A stretch of DNA of 26,679 nt from a virus, in IMG/VR virus record IMGVR_UViG_3300010334_000224, positions 1 to 26,679 of that record, one strand, 5' to 3'. Shown here piece by piece: positions 6,041 to 12,736 of this stretch (the first letter of the stretch is position 1; each line of letters starts with the position of its first letter). The position numbers and the translations under genes were made by a program. The notes beneath the pieces are model-generated. The model saw only the letters and a list, made by a program, of their open reading frames with translations. It had not been told where the DNA came from and did not search any database.

Positions 6041-6943
6041 TTACCGTCCTCTGATCAGATCAATTAAAAACCGATAATACTCATAAGAAAATGCGTAATA
6101 TTTTCCTTTGATGTATATTTCATGCTCAGATTCCAATGCTTGTTCAAGATTTTTATCATCAAATTCTGCGTATTCTATCAATCGTTTTTCAATATTTTCA
6201 GTTCCAGGTTGTAGCCTAGAAATAAGCTCTTTAAACGACGCAACAGTTTGGGCTGGCGTCATAGATAAAAGACTAGCCCATAAATCCTTGTACTTATGAC
6301 TCCACGTATATTTAAATCCGTCAAAAGGCACTATGATGTATGTGTTTTTAGATACACCCGAGGCATAATAATAAGCCATACCTAAATCACTGGTGCACAT
6401 GATACTGTTTCCTCGAGTCGCAGAAAAGCCGTTTGATTTCAGTGCATGATTTACAAATTTATGTATTTCTGGTACTGTATCTGTTGGATGGCGCTGTGCG
6501 TGTGCAGTGCCGATAAAAGCAGAACTTCTGTGAGGGTTTAAAAAATTTGAAGATCCACGATATAAACAACCGCCAAATTTACGAGTAACTGATAAAAATT
6601 CACCGCAAGTTTTAGTCAACTCGGTGTATATGCGATTTGTGCAAGCACTGGCTAGTTCTTGGAAATCTTGTTGAAGATATCTTAAACGATTTTCTTTTTC
6701 CAAAATTTGTGAGTTAAGTTCTTGAATTTTTGTACCAGGATCTGCAACTTGACTGGCATTTTGTGTAACATAATTTAACGTACTTCGTGCTTTCGATATG
6801 TCTTGAGTGATCGTTTGACATTCTTGTTCAATTTGTTTTGCTTGGTTTTGGACACTACGTGGTACACTAGCTATGTCTAAAATAAAAGGTACTTTCGCAC
6901 CTGGTTTTAGTTGATTTTCAGATAAAAATTCTTGAAGACGCAT
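6041..6943 (-). CDS. ADP-ribosyltransferase-like protein C, putatively head-packaged
   Basis: The 300-aa paralogue on the opposite strand starts MRLQEFLSE, a targeting-like segment with LSE as a possible prohead-protease site. It continues with LKPGAKVPF, a motif shared with genes F and G (LKPG..SP), and a coiled coil (about 30-100). The ART-like core has CLYRG (Arg129), FSATRGNSIMCTSD (183-185), FDGFKYTWS and SEHEIYIKGKYYAF. This member keeps a complete E-x-E (Glu273-His-Glu275), which ties the family to R-S-E ARTs most clearly. The start lies 4 bases after a GATAAATA box that is part of a palindrome shared with gene D. The last bases, TTACCGTCCTCT on plus, recur between genes A and B. Confidence 0.8.
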   Translation of the reverse strand: MRLQEFLSENQLKPGAKVPFILDIASVPRSVQNQAKQIEQECQTITQDISKARSTLNYVTQNASQVADPGTKIQELNSQILEKENRLRYLQQDFQELASACTNRIYTELTKTCGEFLSVTRKFGGCLYRGSSNFLNPHRSSAFIGTAHAQRHPTDTVPEIHKFVNHALKSNGFSATRGNSIMCTSDLGMAYYYASGVSKNTYIIVPFDGFKYTWSHKYKDLWASLLSMTPAQTVASFKELISRLQPGTENIEKRLIEYAEFDDKNLEQALESEHEIYIKGKYYAFSYEYYRFLIDLIRGR

Positions 6944-6947
6944 GCAG

Positions 6948-6955
6948 TATTTATC
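6948..6955 (-). promoter_or_regulatory. T4-late-like promoter box GATAAATA (ART gene C)
   Basis: GATAAATA on minus ends 4 bases before the ATG at 6943. It is one half of the dyad TATTTATCTGATAAATA (6948-6964). Confidence 0.6.
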
Positions 6956-6956
6956 T

Positions 6957-6964
6957 GATAAATA
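6957..6964 (+). promoter_or_regulatory. T4-late-like promoter box GATAAATA (ART gene D)
   Basis: GATAAATA ends 4 bases before ATG 6969. It is the plus-strand half of the divergent dyad; one base separates it from the box of gene C. Confidence 0.6.
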
Positions 6965-6968
6965 ACAG

Positions 6969-7844
6969 ATGCGCTACCACGAACTTGTAACAGAAAATTT
7001 TACCAAGATAGAACTACTAGGCCTGTCAGGTGATGCGCTTAGGAAAGCGCAGGCTTTAATCGATCAAATGTCAGCTATAAAACAACAGCAAATTCTGATT
7101 GCACAACAGAGACGCGAAGTTAAGTCATCGTTGGAAAAATTAGGAAATCCTCCTTCTGATCCAATAAAAGCCGAAAAACTACGAACAATTCTTGACGATG
7201 ATGAAATTCGCCAAAAAATGGTTGGGCTCATCAAAGAAATGGAAAAGTTGTATAATGAGCTAAGATTTTTAGTACAAGACAATGTAAATCTGTCACAGGT
7301 TATGCGAAAACTACAAGCAAATTGCGGACAGTTTCTCAGAGATGCAAAATATGCAAGTCGTTTGTTGTTTAGAGGTAAAGATGGTTCTCGGAGTTTAAAT
7401 ACACCTAGTTTTGTCGGCGATTCAATACCAGACAGACGACCCAAAGACTTAAACAAAGTAATTCACGATAATCTTAATCGTGTCATGCTAGGCATGGGTT
7501 ATACTGCTACGCGAGGCAACAGCATCATGTGCACCAGTGATTTAGCAATGGCTAGAGAGTATGGCAGTCCTTACTTGATATTTCCGCTGGATGGGTTTTC
7601 TTTTACTTGGAGTACAAGAATAAAAGACTTGTACACAGACTATTTTATGAACAGAACCACCTGGGAAGATAGTATAAAATATTTTGATAGTGAAGAAGAT
7701 TTTATCAAAAATGAGCTAAAATTAAAGCAAACTGACTTTATTTCTGCATTAAAATCAGGTCACGAAATATACATAAAAGGCAGGTACTATGCCTTGTCTC
7801 TTTATTACTATAAAGACCTAGCTCAAGAACTAGACTTTACTTGA
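6969..7844 (+). CDS. ADP-ribosyltransferase-like protein D, putatively head-packaged
   Basis: The 291-aa paralogue has the targeting-like start MRYHELVTE and a coiled coil (about 25-110). The ART-like core has LLFRG (Arg135), YTATRGNSIMCTSD (188-190), AREYGSPYLIFPLDGFSFTWS and SGHEIYIKGRYYAL (Glu266; Gly at minus 2). The segment between TWS and the last motif is short (about 50 aa), so this is one of the most compact members and may show the minimal fold. It is divergent from gene C and shares its palindromic promoter. As with the other members, the ART call rests on motif order, not on a measured alignment. Confidence 0.78.
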   Translation: MRYHELVTENFTKIELLGLSGDALRKAQALIDQMSAIKQQQILIAQQRREVKSSLEKLGNPPSDPIKAEKLRTILDDDEIRQKMVGLIKEMEKLYNELRFLVQDNVNLSQVMRKLQANCGQFLRDAKYASRLLFRGKDGSRSLNTPSFVGDSIPDRRPKDLNKVIHDNLNRVMLGMGYTATRGNSIMCTSDLAMAREYGSPYLIFPLDGFSFTWSTRIKDLYTDYFMNRTTWEDSIKYFDSEEDFIKNELKLKQTDFISALKSGHEIYIKGRYYALSLYYYKDLAQELDFT

Positions 7845-7888
7845 TTCTGACTCAAGGCTCCATACAAAGTTTTATTTTCTTTTGTCAG

Positions 7889-8647
7889 TTATCTAGCTAA
7901 TGTTGCATTAGTTTTGGTCATGTCTGCACAGGTATAAGCCTGATAACTAGCTTTGAGTTTTTCAGGCATTGGTATTTTCACAATAGGCACACGAAAACCT
8001 TGTGCTACTTCAAGAAAACTTTTTGTACTACCTGTGCCAATATTCCAAATACCACTTTCAGGTATATTCAAAAACTTTTTGTGTAGATCTATCACGGTGC
8101 TGACAGGCACAAAATCTCGGTGATAATTCTCACTGCCCTCAAACACTCTTATTTCGCCTACTCTCTCAGCCTGCAGTCTAAACTGTGTAAACGGACTGGC
8201 TTGAGTTCCTTTGTGTTCTTCATTTGAGCCATATACGTTAAAATAACGGAACCCTTGAACAACAATATGTTCAAAACATTTTTTTTGAGCATATCTTTCA
8301 AACATATATTTGCTCCAGGCATACGGTGTTCGTGGATCAGGCGCAGCATTTTCATTAAAATCTTGACCGAGACCGTATATACTGGCTGAACTTGAATATT
8401 GTAGGTTTACTTTGTGTCCAATACATTCATCTAAAATCCAACAACTGAAATCATAGTTTTGGCGCATGATTTTGTTTACATCATGCTCAGTTGTAGAACT
8501 GATGGCACCTATGTGAATTATCCAATCCAGACCTTGAATGTTGGGTACCTTCTCTCCCCATTCATAAGTGCTGACTTCATGTTCTGATAAAGCAGTCAAC
8601 ATGTGACTACCGATAAAACCTTTATAACCTGTGAGAAGTATTTTCAT
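7889..8647 (-). CDS. hldD: HldD-like ADP-heptose 6-epimerase (SDR family), C-terminally short
   Basis: The 252-aa extended SDR protein has a GYKGFIG NAD(P)-binding loop (7-13), YSSSASIYG (84-92) and YAWSK (Tyr109, Lys113). It also carries motifs typical of ADP-L-glycero-D-manno-heptose 6-epimerase: FRYFNVYGSNEEHKGTQASP, FEGSENYHRDFVPV and GIWNIGTGSTKSF. HldD makes the heptose donor for the LPS inner core, which points to a Gram-negative host. The protein stops after YQAYTCADMTKTNATLAR, where bacterial HldD usually continues for roughly 25 more residues, so it is slightly truncated. No Shine-Dalgarno is seen. A GTTAAATA box (8673-8680) lies 25 bases upstream. It interrupts the ART cluster on the opposite strand; whether it is active is unknown. 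Confidence 0.85.
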   Translation of the reverse strand: MKILLTGYKGFIGSHMLTALSEHEVSTYEWGEKVPNIQGLDWIIHIGAISSTTEHDVNKIMRQNYDFSCWILDECIGHKVNLQYSSSASIYGLGQDFNENAAPDPRTPYAWSKYMFERYAQKKCFEHIVVQGFRYFNVYGSNEEHKGTQASPFTQFRLQAERVGEIRVFEGSENYHRDFVPVSTVIDLHKKFLNIPESGIWNIGTGSTKSFLEVAQGFRVPIVKIPMPEKLKASYQAYTCADMTKTNATLAR

Positions 8648-8670
8648 AATTTTAGTGCTATTTGTGCACG

Positions 8671-8689
8671 GTATTTAACATAAATACCA
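8671..8689. promoter_or_regulatory. divergent late-promoter-like dyad GGTATTTA-ACA-TAAATACC
   Basis: This perfect 8+8 inverted repeat contains CATAAATA on plus (8680-8687, 33 bases before ART gene E) and GTTAAATA on minus (25 bases before the hldD start). It is the second palindromic late-box pair in the ART locus. Confidence 0.55.
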
Positions 8690-8720
8690 GATATTATTAT
8701 AACTTTTTACGGAAACCAGC

Positions 8721-9758
8721 ATGCAAATCAATGAAATAATAAGCCGAGAATTGTCACGAGCAGCATCTAAACAAAAAATTGAGGTCGGTGGGTTCTTAAA
8801 CAAACACCTACTCGTCAGAACAATAAAACAAGACTGCAGTGATTTTTTGTCTAAAGCCAAAGGCACAGATGGTGTTTTTCGTGGTATTGCAGATTATGCA
8901 GGATTTCCTGTGGCATATGAATCTCAATCACGCACCAGAAATGCCAGAGATACGTCGCAAGAAATACAAAAAAAATTCGATGAACTGTTGATTTCCCAGG
9001 GCTTTTCTGCTGTTCGAGGCAACAGTATATTTGTGTCCGGCAGTTTGCCGATGGCAATTGGTTACGGAGAACCATATTTTATCATACCTAAAAATGGTTT
9101 TACGTTCACTTGGAGTCCTGAGATAAAAGATTTTTACACAGGTGGATTAGCTTTGAATAACAAAAGTTGGGCAGGATTTGTTAGTAAATGGTCTATTTCG
9201 CCTGACCACAACGAAACGATTCGCAAAATTGACAAAATTGTCAAACCATTGATCAAAGATGTTAATGCAATATGGTCAGCAACAGTTAATCGAAATTCAG
9301 AACCAGTTCTTGGCGTCAATTGGAATCAAGAATTTGGAAAACGATGGGCAATTCACAGTCAATGGCTGGAATCTATTTCACGATTACTCAATGTTATTCA
9401 AGAATCTTTAAAGAATCCAGAGCATATTGTGTATGAAGGCAAACAATTAAGTCAAAGACTGCAAAATAGTGTAAATCATTTTGAAGCTATCAAAAACATT
9501 TTTGCACCAAGAAAAGACTATCAAGAACTTTTAAATTTATTGTCAAATCAAGTATCATTTGATACGCCGGCTTCTGAAATAAATACACCAGAACAAGCAC
9601 AACGTATTATACAAAATTTAGGAATGAAAAATAATATCGATTTACATTCTGCGATATTATCTGAAAATGAGATACTGATAAATGGTTCGTATTACGCATT
9701 CGACTATCATACGTATCAAGATTTGCATGATAAATTATTTTCAGTCAAACCAGGGTAA
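8721..9758 (+). CDS. ADP-ribosyltransferase-like protein E, putatively head-packaged
   Basis: The 345-aa paralogue lacks the long N-terminal coiled coil. It starts MQINEIISRE, a targeting-like segment, and goes almost directly to TIKQDCSDFL, GVFRG (Arg54), FSAVRGNSIFVSGS (about 105-108), GEPYFIIPKNGFTFTWS and SENEILINGSYYAF. It keeps a full E-x-E (Glu315-Asn-Glu317). A long, mostly helical insert of about 170 residues separates TWS from that motif, as in F and G. CGGA lies 9 bases before the ATG, and the late box is 33 bases upstream, so this mRNA has a normal leader. It is the first gene of an E-F-G run with gaps of 15 and 19 bases. Confidence 0.8.
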   Translation: MQINEIISRELSRAASKQKIEVGGFLNKHLLVRTIKQDCSDFLSKAKGTDGVFRGIADYAGFPVAYESQSRTRNARDTSQEIQKKFDELLISQGFSAVRGNSIFVSGSLPMAIGYGEPYFIIPKNGFTFTWSPEIKDFYTGGLALNNKSWAGFVSKWSISPDHNETIRKIDKIVKPLIKDVNAIWSATVNRNSEPVLGVNWNQEFGKRWAIHSQWLESISRLLNVIQESLKNPEHIVYEGKQLSQRLQNSVNHFEAIKNIFAPRKDYQELLNLLSNQVSFDTPASEINTPEQAQRIIQNLGMKNNIDLHSAILSENEILINGSYYAFDYHTYQDLHDKLFSVKPG

Positions 9759-9773
9759 TCAGGAAATCAACAT

Positions 9774-10895
9774 ATGCCAGCTAAAAAAACCAATGTATTG
9801 AAGCCAGGTGATAGATCACCAATTAATATTGATATGCCAAATATCGATCCTGCTTTATTAAGCAAAGCTGCTGAATTAAAAGCTAGAATGGCTGAAATAT
9901 CCAAAGAATTGAATCGACTTAAAAAAGAAAAAGACAAACAAGTAATACAATCTGAAAAAACTCAGCAAGAAATCAATAAAAAGTCATTTTCTAATTATGC
10001 TAAAATAATACAAAAGGACTGTTCAGAGTATTTACAAGCAGTTGCTGCTGCCAAAAAAGTTTTATTCAGAGGTACAGAACCAGGTGATCATCCTTTGTCA
10101 GCATATGTGGGTAGAAGTCATAAGAAAAGAAAAACCAAAGATACATCGTCAGCAATACAGACAGGAGTTGATAAAATATTAGCAAGCAAAGGATTTACTG
10201 CTCTCAGACACAACAGTATATTCACTTCAAGTCGGTTAGAAATAGCGTCGGGCTATGGAATACCATACATAATATTTCCAAAAAACGGCTTTAGTTTTAC
10301 GTGGAGTCCTAAGCTTACCGATTTTTATCAAGAAATGGTACAAGACGAAGAAATTTATGATTGGTCAGAATTTGTTAATATACATGGTGCTAGCACTTTA
10401 GACTATACAATTTTAAATATGTTTCCACGTATAGGCTATTATCTTGGAATATTTGAAGTTAGTCTTGAAAAGCATCCAAAACTCAAGAGTTTATACCTTT
10501 CTATTAAAAATCTCAATGAAAACATCGACGAGATGCTCGAGGAAATCGATTATGATTATCCTAACATCAACGGAGCAGATATAAATCGTTATATTTCTCA
10601 GGTGATGGAAATTATTCGAGCATTGGAAACGGAACCTGAAATCCAGGATATTCTAAAAAGTAAACCTGAATTAGCAAAAGATTTTAAAAAAATGAAGAGT
10701 GAAATTGGTAAGTTTACAGCTGAATGGCAGAAAAATAAAAATTTAAACAGATCTGACATTATATTTCAGAAACTCGGATACACTAACCAAAATCTTAACG
10801 CAGCATTAAAATCAGGCCATGAAGTCATGATCAATGGCGAATATTATGCATTGGAATATGCTGTATACAAAGATATACTAAAATACTTTAAATAA
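9774..10895 (+). CDS. ADP-ribosyltransferase-like protein F, no targeting segment
   Basis: The 373-aa paralogue starts MPAKKTNVLKPGDRSP, a basic start without the M-x-x-x-E-h-h-x-E targeting segment of A-E. A coiled coil follows (about 25-70). The core has IIQKDCSEYL, VLFRG (Arg99), FTALRHNSIFTSSR (about 151-153), IPYIIFPKNGFSFTWS and SGHEVMINGEYYAL (Glu350; Gly at minus 2). A helical, acidic insert of about 160 residues separates TWS from the last motif. AGGAAA lies about 8 bases before the ATG. The lack of a targeting segment suggests the protein is made and acts in the infected cell rather than being packaged, like T4 ModA/ModB compared with Alt; this is inference. Confidence 0.78.
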   Translation: MPAKKTNVLKPGDRSPINIDMPNIDPALLSKAAELKARMAEISKELNRLKKEKDKQVIQSEKTQQEINKKSFSNYAKIIQKDCSEYLQAVAAAKKVLFRGTEPGDHPLSAYVGRSHKKRKTKDTSSAIQTGVDKILASKGFTALRHNSIFTSSRLEIASGYGIPYIIFPKNGFSFTWSPKLTDFYQEMVQDEEIYDWSEFVNIHGASTLDYTILNMFPRIGYYLGIFEVSLEKHPKLKSLYLSIKNLNENIDEMLEEIDYDYPNINGADINRYISQVMEIIRALETEPEIQDILKSKPELAKDFKKMKSEIGKFTAEWQKNKNLNRSDIIFQKLGYTNQNLNAALKSGHEVMINGEYYALEYAVYKDILKYFK

Positions 10896-10914
10896 AATCT
10901 TGGAACAATAACAA

Positions 10915-12045
10915 ATGCCACCAAAAAAAACCAATGTATTAAAACCAGGTAGTAAATCACCCTTTGTGGTAGATACATCGAACTTGGATCCAGAATTATT
11001 AGCTAGGGCAAAAACAATAAAGGCTAAAATAGCTGAAATTGAAGCTCAGATAGCCAGTCTTCGAGCAGAAGAAAAAAAATCAAAAACAGCTTCCCAAAAA
11101 GCTGAAAAAAAGATTGGTGCTCCGTCAATGGTTCGCTATGTTGAATTAATACAAAAGGACTGTTCAGAATATATACAAGCAGTTATAGCAACTGGCAAAG
11201 TATTATATCGTGGCAGTAGCAATACAAGCATGCCAGCGTATGTTGCTCGCAGTCGTAGCAACCGGTCACCAGATAATACACCGTTATCTATCCAGAAAGG
11301 TTTTGACAAGTTATTGTCAAGTCAGGGCTTTACTGCTCTCAGAGGCAACAGTATATTCACTACGAGTAGACAACTACAGGCTGCACGTTACGGAGAACCA
11401 TACATAATATTTCCAAAAAACGGCTTTAGTTTTACATGGAGTCCAAAAGTACCAGATTTTTATCGTGGGTTGATAGAGGAACATGAAATACCCACATGGT
11501 CTGAATTTGTAAGCCATTATAGCCAAGATACTTCTTCGATTTATGTAGATCTAGAGATTCTAAGTGACACTCTTAATTCTATAATCTATGCTCTTCAAGG
11601 GATTAGATTTGAATTTCCTATACACCAGAAACAAACTGAAAAAATCGAGGATGAGATTTACAATCTTCAAGAACTGCTAGAGGAAGACTACGAAATCTCA
11701 CCATATCCAAGTGTAGCGATTAAACAAGCAAATAATTATATTAAACGTTTGACAAAAATTATTCAGGGGATAGAAATTTCTCCTGAAATCAAATCTATTT
11801 TTTATAAAGATAAAGATGCTAAAGATTATCTAAACAGTATAAAGAACTATCAGAATACATTACAGAAAATAAGCAAAGAATTAAAAATTCCAGAATTAGC
11901 TGACACTGCAGTACTTCGCAATCTTGCATATACTAACCAAAATCTTGAAGCAGCATTAAAATCAGACAACGAAGTCATGATCAATGGTGAGTATTATGCG
12001 TTCAAATATGATTTATACTATGACATACTAAAATACCTCCGATAG
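10915..12045 (+). CDS. ADP-ribosyltransferase-like protein G, no targeting segment
   Basis: The 376-aa sister of gene F has a near-identical start (MPPKKTNVLKPGSKSP) and C-terminal region (EVMINGEYYAF). The core residues are VLYRG (Arg99), FTALRGNSIFTTSR (149-151), GEPYIIFPKNGFSFTWS and SDNEVMINGEYYAF (Asp351-Asn-Glu353). The minus-2 residue is Asp, unlike the Gly of F. The helical insert between TWS and the last motif differs most from F. A GGA lies about 11 bases before the ATG, a weak ribosome site. It is the last gene of the E-F-G run, and an 8-codon frame with a similar start follows it. Confidence 0.78.
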   Translation: MPPKKTNVLKPGSKSPFVVDTSNLDPELLARAKTIKAKIAEIEAQIASLRAEEKKSKTASQKAEKKIGAPSMVRYVELIQKDCSEYIQAVIATGKVLYRGSSNTSMPAYVARSRSNRSPDNTPLSIQKGFDKLLSSQGFTALRGNSIFTTSRQLQAARYGEPYIIFPKNGFSFTWSPKVPDFYRGLIEEHEIPTWSEFVSHYSQDTSSIYVDLEILSDTLNSIIYALQGIRFEFPIHQKQTEKIEDEIYNLQELLEEDYEISPYPSVAIKQANNYIKRLTKIIQGIEISPEIKSIFYKDKDAKDYLNSIKNYQNTLQKISKELKIPELADTAVLRNLAYTNQNLEAALKSDNEVMINGEYYAFKYDLYYDILKYLR

Positions 12046-12095
12046 GATCTTAGAAAAAACCAATGTCTGAAAAGAAATCTAATAAGTAGCTGAGT

Positions 12096-12527
12096 ATGTC
12101 AATCATCAAAGCCGGAATAATCCCTTGCATCAAAAAAGACAAACAACTATTCATGTTATTCATGAAACCCAGTGATCCTAAGTTTGGCGGCCCTGATTAT
12201 CAAATTGCCAAAGGTCACATAGACAAAGATGAATCCCCACTGCAAGCAGCAATTCGTGAAGGGCACGAAGAACTAGGCTTGAAATCTACCAACATAGACC
12301 ATGTGTGGCCTGTGGGGATTGTGAAAAATACCAAGGTCTATGCATGTGAGGTTTACAGTATGAAAGACTTTGACCAGCCCGATTATGAAACTGGCAGCAC
12401 ACGATGGATGACACCAAATGAGTTTTTGGAAACTGGTCGTCACATGCATCGAGGCATCGTCAGAGCAGCAGCCAGAAAACTAACATTGTTAGAATCGTTT
12501 CCTGAACTGCGCACTGTTATTTGGTGA
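12096..12527 (+). CDS. Nudix hydrolase
   Basis: The 143-aa protein has a complete Nudix box, GHIDKDESPLQAAIREGHEELGL in fit with G-x5-E-x7-R-E-h-x-E-E-x-G-h (Gly40, Glu46, Arg54, Glu55, Glu58, Glu59, Gly61). These enzymes cleave nucleoside diphosphate-X compounds. Possible substrates include ADP-ribose, NADH, dinucleoside polyphosphates and capped RNA; none can be chosen from sequence. The place right after the NAD-consuming ART-like genes makes ADP-ribose or NAD turnover an attractive idea, but the EELGL box and short length also fit Ap4A-hydrolase-like members. The ribosome site is weak. An 8-codon frame (ATG 12064) ends just upstream. Confidence 0.88.
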   Translation: MSIIKAGIIPCIKKDKQLFMLFMKPSDPKFGGPDYQIAKGHIDKDESPLQAAIREGHEELGLKSTNIDHVWPVGIVKNTKVYACEVYSMKDFDQPDYETGSTRWMTPNEFLETGRHMHRGIVRAAARKLTLLESFPELRTVIW

Positions 12528-12529
12528 TT

Positions 12530-12605
12530 TGGTGGGCCTCCAGAGAGTTGAACTCTGATCGTACAGATTATGAGTCTGCTGCATTAACCATTATGCTAAA
12601 GGCCC
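12530..12605 (-). tRNA. tRNA-Met(CAT)
   Basis: The acceptor GGGCCTT/GAGGCCC is followed by A and CCA. The anticodon arm GCAGA-CTCATAA-TCTGT has anticodon CAT. The T arm is CAGAG-TTCAACT-CTCTG. It is an elongator-type CAT tRNA; a lysidine-modified tRNA-Ile2 cannot be excluded. Confidence 0.9.
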
Positions 12606-12611
12606 GAGATT

Positions 12612-12687
12612 TGGTGCTCCGTGATGGATTTGAACCACCGACAACCGGAATATAAGTCCGACGTTCTGACCACTGAACTAACGGAGC
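12612..12687 (-). tRNA. tRNA-Ile(TAT)
   Basis: The acceptor GCTCCGT/ACGGAGC is followed by A and CCA. The anticodon arm TCGGA-CTTATAT-TCCGG has anticodon TAT, reading the rare AUA codon. The D loop has GTGG and the T loop is TTCAAAT. Confidence 0.93.
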
Positions 12688-12708
12688 GTTGTTTAACTGA
12701 TGTTGTGC

Positions 12709-12736
12709 ATTATACAGCAACACCCGAGAATGTCAA
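12709..12736 (-). promoter_or_regulatory. sigma70-type promoter, perfect consensus, for the tRNA-Ile/tRNA-Met pair
   Basis: On minus, TTGACA (12731-12736), a 16-base spacer and TATAAT (12709-12714). Transcription would start near 12702, about 15 bases before the 5' end of tRNA-Ile(TAT). The -35 overlaps the stop codon of the 520-aa gene. Confidence 0.85.

Noticed and set aside
7064-7456. 130-aa open frame antisense to ART gene D
   Set aside because: It is a shadow of a gene with clear family motifs, and has no start signal of its own.
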